Below, one piece after another: positions 34,531 to 47,400 of a stretch of DNA of 64,000 nucleotides; within the stretch, counting starts at the first letter, position 1, and the number at the start of each line of letters is the position of its first letter. Below the pieces are notes generated by a model, which searched no databases, was not told the origin of the DNA, and saw nothing but the letters and a program-made list of their open reading frames with translations. The stretch lies in NCBI GenBank assembly GCA_036362985.1, contig JAYGXS010000008.1, positions 9,355,068 to 9,419,067 on the forward strand. Direction: 5' to 3'. This stretch comes from Ligula intestinalis (lineage: Eukaryota; Platyhelminthes; Cestoda; Diphyllobothriidea; Diphyllobothriidae). Made by a program: the position numbers and the translations under genes.

Positions 34531-35399
34531 CGATACAGCAGGGTTGGGTGCGGGGACGGTGACGTGTGCGTGAATTAGTTTATGGTGATCGTGGACTTGC
34601 GCGGTATTTAGCTCGCTCTCCTCCACCCAGTTGGGTCCGGCGTCAAGACAGAGTCAAGAAGAGCGGAGGTGGAAGAGGGCGCAGGTAGCTGGCGCGACGC
34701 GGACCCACACCAAAGCGTGATTATGTCGAAATTTTGTACCTTTAAAACTGCCGCTTCACATCCTATTGATCATGAGGATAAACAGCATGTGTTGAAAAGA
34801 TGATGATGACATTTTGACTTTCCCAAGCGTCGGCGTTCAACACGTGTCTCACAAAGTGGTGGGCACAGCACAGGTGACTTGCAAGGAAAGTAGTTTATAT
34901 TGCTAGAGGATTTACGCGTCCCCCACCGTACCCTCTTCGGCCACGCCCACCTGGGCCCCACGGCACGACAAAGCTCGAGGTGGGTATGTCGAAGGAGTGA
35001 TCACCGATTACAGAAATTCCTAAAATCCAGAAGTCAGATAAGATCAGTTAGGTTGGACAAAGTACTGTAATAAAGGAGCAAACAAAAGGCGCTGCAGAAG
35101 AGAGCTGCTCAAAGTACAAAGACCAGTTGTTGTTTGTGTTCTGTGCCTCTGCGCACGGCTTACGGGGTCCGAGGGCATCCCCCAACCAATCAGGATGTGA
35201 ATGGCCAATACGCTAGGCCAGACATTGCAGGTAGCTCGGTACGGAGTGTGTAACGTACAGACCACGCAAATCTTCACAGGCGAAGGCACGATGAGTCACG
35301 CGCGGCCCTGTAGCGAGTTGGCCATGGTTCTTAATGCCTGAATGAAGTTCCCAGTAGACTATTATGTGGGCGCTCCCATTCTACATGTGTCTGCATCCT
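34531..35399. other. No recognised gene
   Basis: Contains a short piece (34,620-34,720) resembling repeat Y (AGTCAAGAAGAGCGGAGGTGG). Otherwise nothing seen. Confidence 0.45.
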
Positions 35400-36085
35400 C
35401 ATTCGACGATGTTCACCGCGAGCTTCAGCAAACAGAAGGTAGACGCGGTGCCTAAAGCTGGAATATAGTAAAGGTTGACTCGCATGATCCTCCCCCACGC
35501 TCTCACCACTTCCACACCAATATCCGATGTCAAGACAAAAGTTGAGAAGACCGGAGATGGGGGAGGGCGCAGGTGGCTGGCGCGGCTAACATTCCAACAC
35601 GCGTACCAACAGCACACCTTGCTAGGTAGGGTTGCGTGTGCGCGGGAGTACCATAAAGGCCGCGTTGAGAAGGAGGCATTGCAGCCTGACTCTCAGTCCG
35701 CCAGCCAGCCAGCCACTTCACACAACAACACTGACTGCACGGTCCGAGTTATCCCGTCAGTTGGCAATCCTCAAAACCACGGCTTTTAGCGCACCGTGAT
35801 AGCTTCAGGTGCCTCAGGTTTATTATAGTGAGGAATTACATGCGCTGAATGTCGACCTCACTCTCTCCCCCACCACTACCAGCAATAAGCCACTGCCTAG
35901 TTGATCAGTTGCCCAAAATGGGATGAGCGCAGTGTCTGAAAGGGCCAGCGGACCTGCCTGCGCACGCCGCAGCACAACCTGGCTCCCTTGACACGCACAT
36001 CAGGATTCACATAACCAGGAGATTGGAAGGAACCGGCGCCCCCTGACTCCCAGTCCACTCATCAGCCTAATGGCACCTAATAGAA
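35400..36085 (+). repeat. Dispersed repeat Y, copy 1
   Basis: Matches 44,715-45,395 almost throughout: CCGCGAGCTTCA, CCGATGTCAAGACAA, GGGGGAGGGCGCAGGTGGC, TTGCAGCCTGACTCTCAG, ACGGCTTTTAGCGCACCGTG, AACCAGGAGATTGGAAGGA. No coding frame is shared. Family unknown. Confidence 0.75.
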
Positions 36086-36509
36086 TAGTCATATACAGAA
36101 TGTCCATAGCATAGGCAGAGTGTCTCCATCAAGCTTTTATTTGCGCACTTGCGTGCTTTGGTACCTCCTGCAAATTTCTGTTTACAAACAAGGTTGTTAT
36201 CTCGGTCAGTGTAACGCTGAGGATCGATGAATGAGCGGGTCTTGCCAGAGCGTCCGTGCAGTCAGCCAGTTGCCGGTGCTCTTAGTGAAACTAATAATTT
36301 CCACTCAGCTCACCGAAATTAAGACGCTCAAACTCACACGTATAATAGTGTTGGGCAAGACAAGGGTATTAAAAGTGATGATTAACTAGACGATATAATG
36401 ATGATATATATAGTGGTACCTGTACATCGATCTGTTTTAGGGCTAACCCATCATGATTGATGCCTTTGCGAGCTTGGACGTCGCCTAAGCATATGTTGAA
36501 AAACGAATA

Positions 36510-36770
36510 GGAATGTTACTTACTAAGTTTTAGTAACATATATTATATAGGTATTATTGTCGAAGACAAGGACGCCAGGATAACTATTTCTGGCTTATTA
36601 GCCGTCGTCAGCTAGCGATACCTAACTTCAGTATAGCCGCTGAAATTTCTGCCAGGCTCGAGTTCCAAACCTGCATCTCTCCCGTCAGAGGCAAACGCTC
36701 GAACCATTTAGCCACAAGTTCGCGTTCTTGCCGGTTTTTGATCGGGAATATATAGCATAGTGGCTAATAA
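36510..36770 (-). repeat. SINE with terminal hairpin
   Basis: Terminal hairpin (TGTTACTTAC..TAGTAACA) at 36,514-36,538, then TTGTCGAAGACAAGG, TGGCTTATTAGCCGTCGTCA, tRNA-like head near 36,640-36,740 and CCGGTTTTTGATCGGGAATA. Read on the minus strand this is head, body, hairpin tail. Confidence 0.75.
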
Positions 36771-36954
36771 GTCAGAAATAACTATCCTAGCGTCTTCCAT
36801 CGATTAAAAATTAAGAACCCGCACTTTCAGGATATCGACAGCAGTCGCACTCTTGTTTCGAGATCAGTACAGAATTATTCGAAGACTAAGACCCTGACTA
36901 GCTGTTCGAAATCACAAACAGTTTGGTCAGTGTTTTTATAAAAACGTTCCAGAG

Positions 36955-37145
36955 GAACCGACAAAGACTAGGGAGAGCACTAAGGCCAATTATAGCTTAT
37001 AAGCCGTCATCAGCCCGTCATATTTAATCCCAGGTGTCGATCACCGGGGATTCGAACCCGGGACCTTTGGTCATTGGGTTCAACACTACCATTTCACAAC
37101 GTACTCGTTGCTTTGTCGGTTGTGATCGGCCATATGATGGTAATA
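36955..37145 (-). repeat. SINE
   Basis: GACAAAGACTAGGGAGAGC, TTATAAGCCGTCATCAGCCC and GGGGATTCGAACCCGGGACC (a perfect B box on the minus strand), then GTCGGTTGTGATCGG. Confidence 0.75.
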
Positions 37146-37254
37146 GAATACTCACCAATCTATCTGATTGGGGAACATACTTGTCCCGTTGTGTGTTGAG
37201 ACTCATTCTAGGATGATTGCGGGCAGTCGCCTAGCAACTTTAGACATTTGATAG

Positions 37255-37440
37255 AGGTGAACCGACAAAGACAAGGGAGACCGAAATGGTCATTTCTGGC
37301 TTATTAGCCATCATCAGCCAGTCATAACCAATCTCAGGTATTGATCGCTCTAGTGGATCCGGGTGATCCACGCCTGTGACTGCGTATAACTGGTTTATGC
37401 TGGCTAATAAGCCAGAAATGGCCGTTCTGAGTGCTTTCTA
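37255..37440. repeat. Two SINE pieces in opposite orientation
   Basis: 37,255-37,370 is a minus-strand body (GACAAAGACAAGGGAGACCG, TTATTAGCCATCATCAGCC). 37,395-37,440 is a plus-strand tail (GCTGGCTAATAAGCCAGAAA). Confidence 0.6.
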
Positions 37441-37799
37441 ATCTCGTTGCGAATGAGCTCAATTTTTGCGTTGAGCTTAGGTTTTCGGATGGGCTAGATT
37501 AAATGCTAAGAATAAAGGTGAATGAAAGTTTAGTTACAAGCTTTGCCTTCACATTAGTTATTATCCTAACGCAATCGTACCCCTAAGTTTCGATATCTGT
37601 ATTATTGTGCAAAACATCGATTTCACAATTTAATACCTTCTGCGCCCCCGCAGTAACAACGTTTGGGAACCAAACATGTGAAAAATTCACCCACTGTGTT
37701 GCTTCTGGTCACTTTCCTATTTGCTGTCCTAATTTTAGTCTGCTAGACGAGGGTTACTGCTACACAGAGCACTAACCTGATGGCGATGTCGTAGTCCTG

Positions 37800-38035
37800 T
37801 TTTGTAGGTTTGCCTGCGCGATGAGTACTCTACCGTCTGCACAGCCAATCAAATGACGCGAGAGTATCGATTGGCTTGGAGCTTATAAGCTTATCAAGCA
37901 GCAAGTTGATCGATAACGTGAGAAGAGCCGATAGCGTGCGCGTACTGGATAATTACACACGCGGGAGAAAGGTGCGTCTGAGCGAAGGCAGTGTGAGTCA
38001 CGTGCAGTTGCGCTGGGTGGCAGACTCATACAGCC
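37800..38035 (+). repeat. CCAAT-cored dispersed repeat, copy 3, next to tubulin exon
   Basis: CACAGCCAATCAAATGACGC, AGAGTATCGATTGGC, GATAACGTGAGAAGAG, GTGCGCGTACTGG and GTGAGTCACGTGCAG match 31,380-31,600. It ends about 150 bases before the first recognised tubulin exon, where the promoter could be, so its CCAAT and E-box-like CACGTG may be used by the gene; this is inference. Confidence 0.6.
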
Positions 38036-38189
38036 CACTTAACTACAGGTACAAACCTAGGTTGAACGAATGAAAATTCAAGTCATCCCATTAGAGCCTT
38101 TTCCGGCCTCAAACCGAGACTGAGTATAGGCCAAGGAGACAAAAACTGACGCCAGTTAACTGATGAGCTTTTTTCCTCCTTTTGAGCAG

Positions 38190-38445
38190 AGCGAAATCAT
38201 AAATGTGTTCCTTGGCCAGTGCGGAGTACAGATGGCAAACGCCTGTTGGGAGCTGTTCTGTGTCGAACATGGCATCGGTCCCGACGGAGTACCGGTTTCC
38301 CTACCGTCGATGGGGGATGCCCAAGGGGGCTGTGCGTGCGAGTCAGACGACTCGGTTGACGACAGACACTGCTTCTTTAATGCTTCCGTGGAGGGGCGAT
38401 ACACACCAAGAACTGTCCTTCTGGACACTGAACCGACGGTAATCG
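38190..38445 (+). CDS. Tubulin exon A (residues 2-75), K40 loop
   Basis: Starts at SEIINVFLGQCGVQ after TTTTTTCCTCCTTTTGAGCAG and ends TVI plus one base before GTACATCC, a weak donor. Contains the GTP-contact Gln11 and Glu71. The loop between P32-D33-G34 and the RYTPR strand is 11 residues longer than usual, acidic and Cys-containing (CACESDDSVDDR), without lysine. An in-frame ATG at 38,163 exists but lies inside the probable acceptor tract. Confidence 0.88.
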
Positions 38446-41400
38446 GTACATCCTTACAGCTTTTTGGTTTTACACTGTAGCCAAATATTACAGATAAAAA
38501 AACGCACATAGCCTAATTGTTGTTGTTTCGTCTGTATGCCCTATTCCGTCCTCATGCTCCTCATAGGCTTTCTCATTCCTCTCCATCGATTGGCCCTCAT
38601 TACACTTTCTCCTCCTCCTCCTCCTCCTCCTCCTCCTTATCATCACCTTCATCACTTTGTTCTTCGTGTCGCTGATGTTTTGGTCTTTATTCCTCCCTTT
38701 CCACACTCATTCGTCATCCTGCCATCGTCCTCTGTCTCTTATAATTTCTTTTCATTTCCACTCCCAGTCTGTCTCTCTCTCTTCCTGTTTTCCTTTTTGT
38801 GACATGCACATTTGTCTCAATGGGTAATTAAAAGGCTCACGAATAGAAGAAAATATACGTGCCCCAGGTTCTTGTTGTAAAAAAGAAAAAGACGGGATCA
38901 ATCGGACGGCAAATGTATAAGTCTGAACTTTTGGGTTCACACAAGAGGCCATTGTCCGAGAAAAGGAGAAAACAGCAAGCATTGGCATGATTTTGTAGTC
39001 TAGCTACGAGTAAATGGGGGATGGGGGATGGGGGAGCGGGTAGCATTTGTGATTGGTTCATGCTCCCAAACCGGCAGTGCGAAAAGGCGATCCACTGTCC
39101 CAGATTGCTACCCACACTCTGAAACAAAGCTATGAATTCGGCTTCATGGGCACACGGATGATGGCACGCGTCACTAATAAGATGGGACGAGGACTACTGG
39201 AGGCCCGGGTGTCAGACTCCAACTCCATCAGGTGGGTAAACCAGCCAGCTATTTTACCCTTCATATGCGCGCCCAAGAAGCACGGCCCATTTCGTGTCCG
39301 GGCACGCACGCTGACACTCCAAGGACGCAAGACATGGCACTAAGGCCGCACGCCATAACGCCAAGGACGCGCGCAGGGGCGATACGATGGAACGGCGTGA
39401 GAATGGACCAATCACAAATTGTACCCCCTCCCAAATTTACTCATAGCTAGACTACAAAAACATGCGAAAACTTGCTGTTTTCTCATTTTCTCTGACGATG
39501 GCCTCTTGTGTGAAGCCAAAAGTTCAGACTAATACACCTGTCGTCCCAGTGGTCGCATCTTTTTCTTCTTATCAATTTAAAATCTGCCAGTGCGGAAGGG
39601 CTTATTGCAAATAACCCTCCACCTTCTGTTAAAAAAATCCTACAGATGAAATCCGTAGCGGCGTCTACCGGAATCTCTTCGACCGACGCAGCCTCATCAG
39701 TGGAAAGGAGGATGGTGCCAGTAATTATGCTCGCGGATTCTACCGACTGGCACCGGAGTACCGGGAAACCTTCGAGGACAGTATGCGTTTCATTGCAGAG
39801 TCCTGTGACAACCTCGATGGCATCCAATTCTTCCATTCTTATGGCGGTGGAACTGGGGCTGGTGTGTTGATGGGTAAGAGCCTAGTGGTGGTGTACTGCC
39901 CTTCAAAACGTTTTTTGTTAACCCGCAAGCTATTTATTTTGCTACCTCATACAGAGTGGGAATACATACTGGGGGCCGACCCTCCTACAGGTACATACAC
40001 AGGCCATAATACAGTATACTATTCACTGGTTTTTGTATGATTAGTAAAATTCGCATTCTTAGCATACACAAATAACTTCTAGCAGCAGTATCTTAGTCCT
40101 CCTAGTCAAAACTAACACAGCCTGGTGGATAGAGTTGAGAAGGCGGAAACTAAGGCAAGCCCTGATGTGCTCCTGGCCACAAACATGCACTTGCTCGGAA
40201 TAGCATTAACACAGACCCATACTCCTTGTTGAGTTCCAGCATTGAGTTCAATAAGCATCACCTCTAACTGATAATAGTGTCAGAGATTTTAACAGTACTA
40301 TTGACACTCAGCTTCATTGCTAGTTAGTAGGAGAAGCAGTATCTGTCTTGGTCTCCTTAAGCCTGTCTTGACACCTACTGAAAGTGAGTGAGGTTAGGCA
40401 GTACTGTAGTAAACGCAAAAAAGTGTTCTGTCACTTAAGACTAAGTAAGGTGGTGTTCTGGCCTACATTGGAGAAAGCGCCCAACGCCTGATCCCGTTTA
40501 GTCTTCTCGACCCCGGGTGAGGGTAGAAAGTGCGGTTGACGCTTGCTACGTCTACTATCACTTAAATCTGCCCCCTGATCTCCAGCCATCGTCCCTGCAC
40601 CAACATGTTTGGTGCATATAATGGACTTAATTGAAATCAATACTCCAACAACACTCACTCCCCTACTTACATCGATTGAGTAAAGGTGAGTCGTTTCATA
40701 AAGGGTAGACAGAAGAATTAAACAAAAGGTAAAATATTTAGTTGTTTTTACCAAGTGGTCCCCAACTGTCTATGGAACAGTTATGGATGGTAAAACCGTT
40801 AAGCCAATCCACTTTACACCTTAGTGCAATTTGCACTAAAACCCTTGGATGTAAATATAATTTAACATAGTAAAGGCTACGTAAAGGATTGAAGTAGCGA
40901 TGTTTACCACGAAATAATTTAACATCAGTCTACAGGCGGGTAGATATTGGCCTTTACGGTTAATTTCTCATTCACCGGCCACAATTATATTTTCAAACAA
41001 GCGATTACGCAAAACTGCACTTAGTTTCCATATTTTGTGTGCACGTATATGTTCAATCACATCTCCCACGAGAAGGCGCTAAACCTTAATGCACGTGCAT
41101 ATTTTGCGGAGAATAAAGTCTTACTTTAACTAAGTACTCAAAATAAAGTCCTGTATTTATGAGCACTGCCTTCAGACTACACGGGATGTCCGATATCCAC
41201 CACGAAAATTATGAACATCAGGATTTTTCTTAGATCCAACGTGAGTTTGCCTTAACGAATGTGAAAACAGCAAAATTTTGAGAAATCAAGCACACTTAGT
41301 ACTAAAAGTAAAATACTTACGCAGTCCTTCCAGGAACTAGGGAGTTTATTTATATAAATAGACAAAAAGCAATGCGAACTAACTGGGTGACAATCCTTTT

Positions 41401-44400
41401 AGAGTTCGTAACGGATGGGTGGAAAAACGTTCAAGCCTTGGTATTAATTTTCATACTGTCGCTCTCGCTCCCAAGTATTGTCTTGCATTCAAAAACATAT
41501 TAGCATATATTTTCCTTAGCAAAATTGAGAGGATAACCCTGCAATGGCTGAAGGGTTAGAGCGTTAAGCGTAACCACTGTCGATGATCAAAAAACGCGGT
41601 TTCTAACTTCAGCTGCTGCAAAACATGAGGTTTTTATATGGCTAACGGACTATGGCCAAAAAGCCAGTGATGTCTCTTCCTGATTCCTCTGTCATTATTG
41701 TTAGTTCCCCAGGTGCATTTATACATATAATACCTATAGTAGATAGTCCTAGAGTCCTAGGCCTGTGTCGGTTATACCTAAAACATAAAAAATATGTTAC
41801 TGATACTTAGTAAGTAACATTACAATTAATCGTCTTGCAAAAACACACTTGGATATCCAAGCGTGCAATGGCTTCAACCAGGATGGTTAAATCCTGAAAT
41901 AGATCCTTGTACAACCATCTACTACTGTCAATAGCAGCGAATATTCGAGTCCCAGGAAGCAGTTCAGAAGACGAAGATGCAATCACTGGAACAAGAGTTT
42001 TATTTGCCTGACGTTTCGGATTCCGTCGGGAATCCTTAGTCATAGGTAATCGTAAACAGGTCTGAGACATGCGCAGATAAGGGGTGATACATGCACAGAT
42101 TGCACGGTATTTATAGTTCACAGCGGTCAACCGCATGCGTACTGTAATTTTTAGTTCCTGTAGCCACCGCTTGAGGTCTTAATTGGTGCTGTGATTGCTC
42201 ATTAATTGCCACAGCGTTCTTGTCCGCGTCGGATGCGGGTTTGATAATTGTGCAACAATTATGCCCGCTGTCGTCGGAGTTGTTGTTGTATACTCCACAT
42301 CTAAAACTGGCAAGAGAGCGAACTCTTAGCTCAATGGTTAGGAAGTTTGCCTCTAACCGGAAAGCCGCGGGTTCAAAGCTCGAATGTGGCAGCTATTTCA
42401 GCGGCAACACTGGAGTTGGGTATCTCTAGCTGACGACAGCTAATGACCCGGAAGTGGCCATCCTAGAGTCCTATGTCTTTATCGGCAATACCTAAATTAT
42501 AATTTATACATTTATGCAACTGCCTCCGAGGGTTATGTATTGAACCACAAGGTACAGCAGGACGAGCAGACCATTCGGTCTATCTTGATGAATTTTAATC
42601 CCTTCAGAACTTTATCGCTACTTTGAGTTAATCTATCGGTATTAAGCTTTAGAGACTCAATACGAAATTTCATCTGAATATTCAAATCAAAATCTACCAG
42701 CCACCGCAGGATGACCGAGTTATAGTCATGCACTGTAAATATGTATGTGTGTAGCTCAATGGTTAGGACGTTTGCCTCTGACAGGAGAGACGCGGGTTCG
42801 AAACTTGAGTGCGGCGGCATTTGTCAGCCGCAACACTGGAGTTGGGTAACTGCAGCTAATGACGTCTAATGAGGCAGAGATACGTATCCTGCAATTCCAA
42901 ATGTTCGCCAGTAATGCCTAAAATAAAATAAATTTTACTGAAACATAGTAAGTAACATACAATTAGTCATGTGGAAACGATTGTGATATTTGCATCCACC
43001 CATGGCAGCTCAAGGGCATCAAAAACCAGGGCAGATGTGTCCTGCATAGGATCGGTGCACAAATACAGTTCTGCGAGTCCTGCAAGCAACCTTCCTAAAT
43101 TTGTAAATGTTTCATTATTTCTCCCATACCAGCGGGAATGCATTTACGAAAACTTGTAAATAATGATGAGCAGCATTAGGCATATTAAGCACTTAAAAGA
43201 ACCATAAGAAAAACTTACTGTTTCTGAAGAAAAATAAAATGTTCTCGATAATTCTCAGCTTGTTGAGACGTCAAAAATAGCTATAACTTAGGACAATATA
43301 TTTAAATATTTTCGTTAAGTATAAAATTAAAGCAACCACTTCCTTCATACAAAAAGAACTTGCCTTTAGTCAAAATATTTTGTACAAATAGTAATGAGTG
43401 GATACGTGGTTATTGAATATCGTGGAATAAATTCTCTCTTCATTTCGGTAGTTTTCGGTGTATTCAATGATAAGTTGACTACTTGTCCGTCTGTTTGACG
43501 TTTACATCGAACCATTTAAAATAAGATATAACTAAACAGCATTTACCGAAAAAGCGAGCTTTTTAATATTATTTCTTTTTCAGCTGGCCATGTTGGTCAA
43601 GTGTAGAGATGCTTCAAAACAGCAAACCACATTTTCGAGCACACAAAATGTCTGCTAGATACCACACACATTGTTATTCCTAAGATTAATAAAAAAAGTT
43701 TCCATATTAGGTTACCTCTTTAAAAAGTGCCTTTATTGGATGTCTAGCTGACGAACTACTGCGAATAATAACTTTTCCCAAGGTAATGTCACACTGAAAT
43801 TGGGAACTTTTGACAATTTCTTTAATTTATCCGAAAAAAACGATTAAATTTGACTGGAGATGAAAGAACATAACTTTCTCTTTATAACGGATTATTTTTC
43901 GCTTGAGGAGATTTATTCTAAGATCTGTAATAAACGTGCAAATGTAGAAAAACAGGCCACATTTATGACCATTTTTGAAATGCTTATTATTATTCTGTCT
44001 GTACCGTTTGTAAATAACGCTTGATCGGAACGTATTGTGTACAAAAAATATTTCAACATGGCTTGTATTCAATAAGGCCTCCTATAGGCTGTTTTCGCGG
44101 TAACATATAGAAACTTTGTGTACGCGCATGGCCAGTTGTGCAGTAAAAGAAAATGTTCTACCAAGAACTTTTGTTACTGCATTTTTTGCAAAAAAAACTT
44201 CACAGAATAGCTTAATATAATTTTTAAAACTTCTATCGCTGCTTGTTTCCGAAAATAAATGCGATTCCTTAAACTTCGCTTTAGTTCCATTTGATCAACT
44301 TCGTACAAAATTTTCCAGTACTGGAAGGCATTATTCTTCCACCATTTTACTAATTATGGAATTCTTTCACAGCACAATGTCTATTCGAAAAAGTTTGGTT

Positions 44401-47400
44401 GTGTGTTTCCTTATAGCATACGGAATTTCTTTAATATAAGCTTTTCAAGATTAAGCCAAAATGAGTGCCTATTTCCCCCAATAAGTTAAACTGACAGGGC
44501 AGTTTTCAAAACCAAAGCCCTTCTTATTATTAAATTTGCTCAGTTAATCAAAATAACCAGTCCAGATAAACGCTAAACTACCAAGTTAAATTTCGTCATG
44601 AAAGTTGTTTGCAGGGCTTGCAGAGCTTAATGTACTAAAGTATGCATGTATGCATGTACCGTTTGTACGTATGTATGCATTGCCTAGGTTACGTAACGAC
44701 GACAGCTCGACTATCGCTCTCGATGATGTACACCGCGAGCTTCATTATGTTGAAGGCGGACGCTGTGGCTATGGCTGGAGTAAAGAGAACGGAGACTGGT
44801 CGGATCTGCCCCACTTTCTCACCACCCCGACACCTTTATCCGATGTCAAGACAAGAGTCAAGAAGAACGAAGATGGGGGAGGGCGCAGGTGGCTGGCGCG
44901 GCTAACATTCTGCTAGGCGTACCAACAACACAGCATTGCTAGGTAGGCTCCCGTGTACGCGGGAGTGCCATAAATATCACACTGACAAAGGGGCCATTGC
45001 AACCTGACTCTCAGGGCACCCATCCGCCAGTCAGTCACTCCACACAACACTCGGCTGACTGCGCGGTCCGAGTTAACCCCTTAGTTGGCGACCATCCAAG
45101 CCACCACGGCTTTCAGCGCACCGTGTTAGCTTCGAACACATCAGATTGATTATAATGGGGAATTATATGTGATGAGAGTCAACCTTACTCCCTTCCCCAC
45201 TGCCAGCAAAAAGCCATCACCCCGTAGCTGACCAATCACCTGAGATGGGATGGGCGCAGTGGCTAACAGGGATGGCGAACCCGTCTGCGCGCGCTACAGC
45301 ATGACCTGACCCCCTGACACCAGGATACAAATAACCAGGGGTTTAGAAGGAGCCGGCGTAGCCTGACTCCCAGTGTCACTCATCAGCCTCTTCACACACA
45401 CAACACGCACTGAGCTGATGGTGTGTCTGGTGAATGCGTCGGTTGGCAATGCTAAAAGAAAAAAAACAAGCTGGAAGTGAGGAGGAGTATCGCAGGGGGT
45501 TAAATGAGTCAAACCCAGCAATTGCGATCTTCAGACCATGGCTTCTTAATAGAGGAGAAGTCAATAAAGGCCAGAGAAGTAGGAAGAGTATATTGTGTAT
45601 ACAAACGAAAGGAGACTAGATGAAGGAAGTTTGACTTGGGAGAACACGTCCGCTCAGGAGATTGACCGGGTCCCTAGTCCCTGTTTGAGAGCAGTAAGGA
45701 CAGTAGACAGAGAGAGGCGTTAATTGACTGGGTCCGCCTGTGATTGGTTGGACGGCGTGTTGGGTGGTCCACGTCACGTGCGCTAGTAAGTCTGGCGACC
45801 GCAATGACCTTTAGCTCCAGACAGACTGGGGCCATGACAGGAATGCCAGACATCGGTCAGGCAACGACCACTACCGGAGTTCAGCCTATAAGTGGGTACA
45901 GCGAGTTCGAGTGGTTTATTATTGGTGTGTTGCAATTGCCCGAAGAGGAAGCCACTGCTGCGTGGCCATGGGATGACACGTTGAAGTGGCCCTTGAGGAA
46001 CTGCGACTAGTTGGGTACGCGTCTGTACGAGTGAATGTCAGGTAAACATTTTAAGGTCGGCAAGTGGGAACAATCGCCTGCAGAGATGGATGACGGTGGG
46101 TGCCGCGAGCATTGATGAAGGAAGGGGGGGTCACAGCACTATTGGATGTCCACCACACTTTCACTAATACTTTACCCCTACTGATAATTTTACAAGCAGC
46201 AATACATTTACTACTAATAATCATTTTGATGTTAGTACTACTACTACTACCACAGTTGCTGCTTATACCTTTCAATAGCTCTTGAGGAAGGGATTGATGT
46301 GAACTTCCCGAAGGAAACCAAGATCGATATCGGGCTTTATCCGAGTCGACAACAGGCCACCTCCGTAGTGGAGCCCTACAACGCAGTGCTATCTTCCTGC
46401 TGTCCAACCCGTTTCGAGGCCATCTCCCTCATCTTCGATAATCACGCCATTATCAATGTCATTCGCACCCACTTGGACATCGAATGTATCTCCTTCTCAC
46501 ATATGAACCGCCTTGTGGCTCAGGTGAGGCTTGGGAGAGATACGCTTTGTTCTAAAAAAAAGAAGCATTCCAACATTTTCAGGAACATTTAAAAATAAAA
46601 TAAATGTTACTGAAATATAGTAAGTAACACTACAAAATAAGCCCATTGCGACGTAGGCTCACAGGTGAGTGAGCTCCAGTGGTATCAAGCGGGACGGGTG
46701 TGTCCTGTAACTGATCGGTTTACGCTTTCTGCTACTGTATATTCCCGACAAAGAACCGATAAGACAGCGAGCTCATAGCCAAGTCGTTGGAGAATTGAAC
46801 TTCTAACTATTAAGGTCGTGGGTTCGAAAAGCAAGTGTGGCAGTAATTTCTGCGGCAACACTGGAGTTGGATATCACTAGCTAACGATGGCTAATGAGCC
46901 AAAAATGGCTATCCTAGTGTCCCTCTGTTTTTGTCGGTAATAGGCACGTCAAAGTGAGTAAAATCTAAGATGGTTTCCCTCAATTTGATCAGTCCTGTCT
47001 TTGCCTGAACCTGGTTAAACTTTTCGGTGGCTCGTTGGCTTCTCTTTCTTGGACAAATTGATCCTGTGATCGACTTCCATCCGATCCTCATGTTGTTGGC
47101 TGGGATTCCAGCATACAAGGCTGTAGTGCTCATGCCTTTTTAAACCAATTTCGCTGCAGTCACACTTTGTGCAACAGTATTTTTGTTACGAAAAGGTTAC
47201 CGGATTGAGGTTATGGCACGGATTTGCATGCAGCGTAAGCCTAAGATCTATCAGTAACGCCAGGATACGGGCACTTAGATACGTTGCCTTCAGACCATCT
47301 GGGGAAGCTACATTTTATCAAAAAAGCTGCGTAGTTGGACGTAGTTTTTCAACTGATTTCCAATACAGCTATAAAGTCCAATGTATTTCATGGAATACAT

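Noticed and set aside
38163..38189. ATG 38,163 as the tubulin start
   Set aside because: It would add an unusual N-terminus and lies in a pyrimidine tract ending CAG, a probable acceptor. Kept only as an alternative.
39017..39394. Hidden coding exon inside the foldback element
   Set aside because: The flanking tubulin exons already join in phase and are colinear with the family; nothing is missing between them.
43827..44072. Transposase in TIR element T1
   Set aside because: 81 codons with no DDE/D residues; the copy at 54,561-54,866 keeps only fragments of it.
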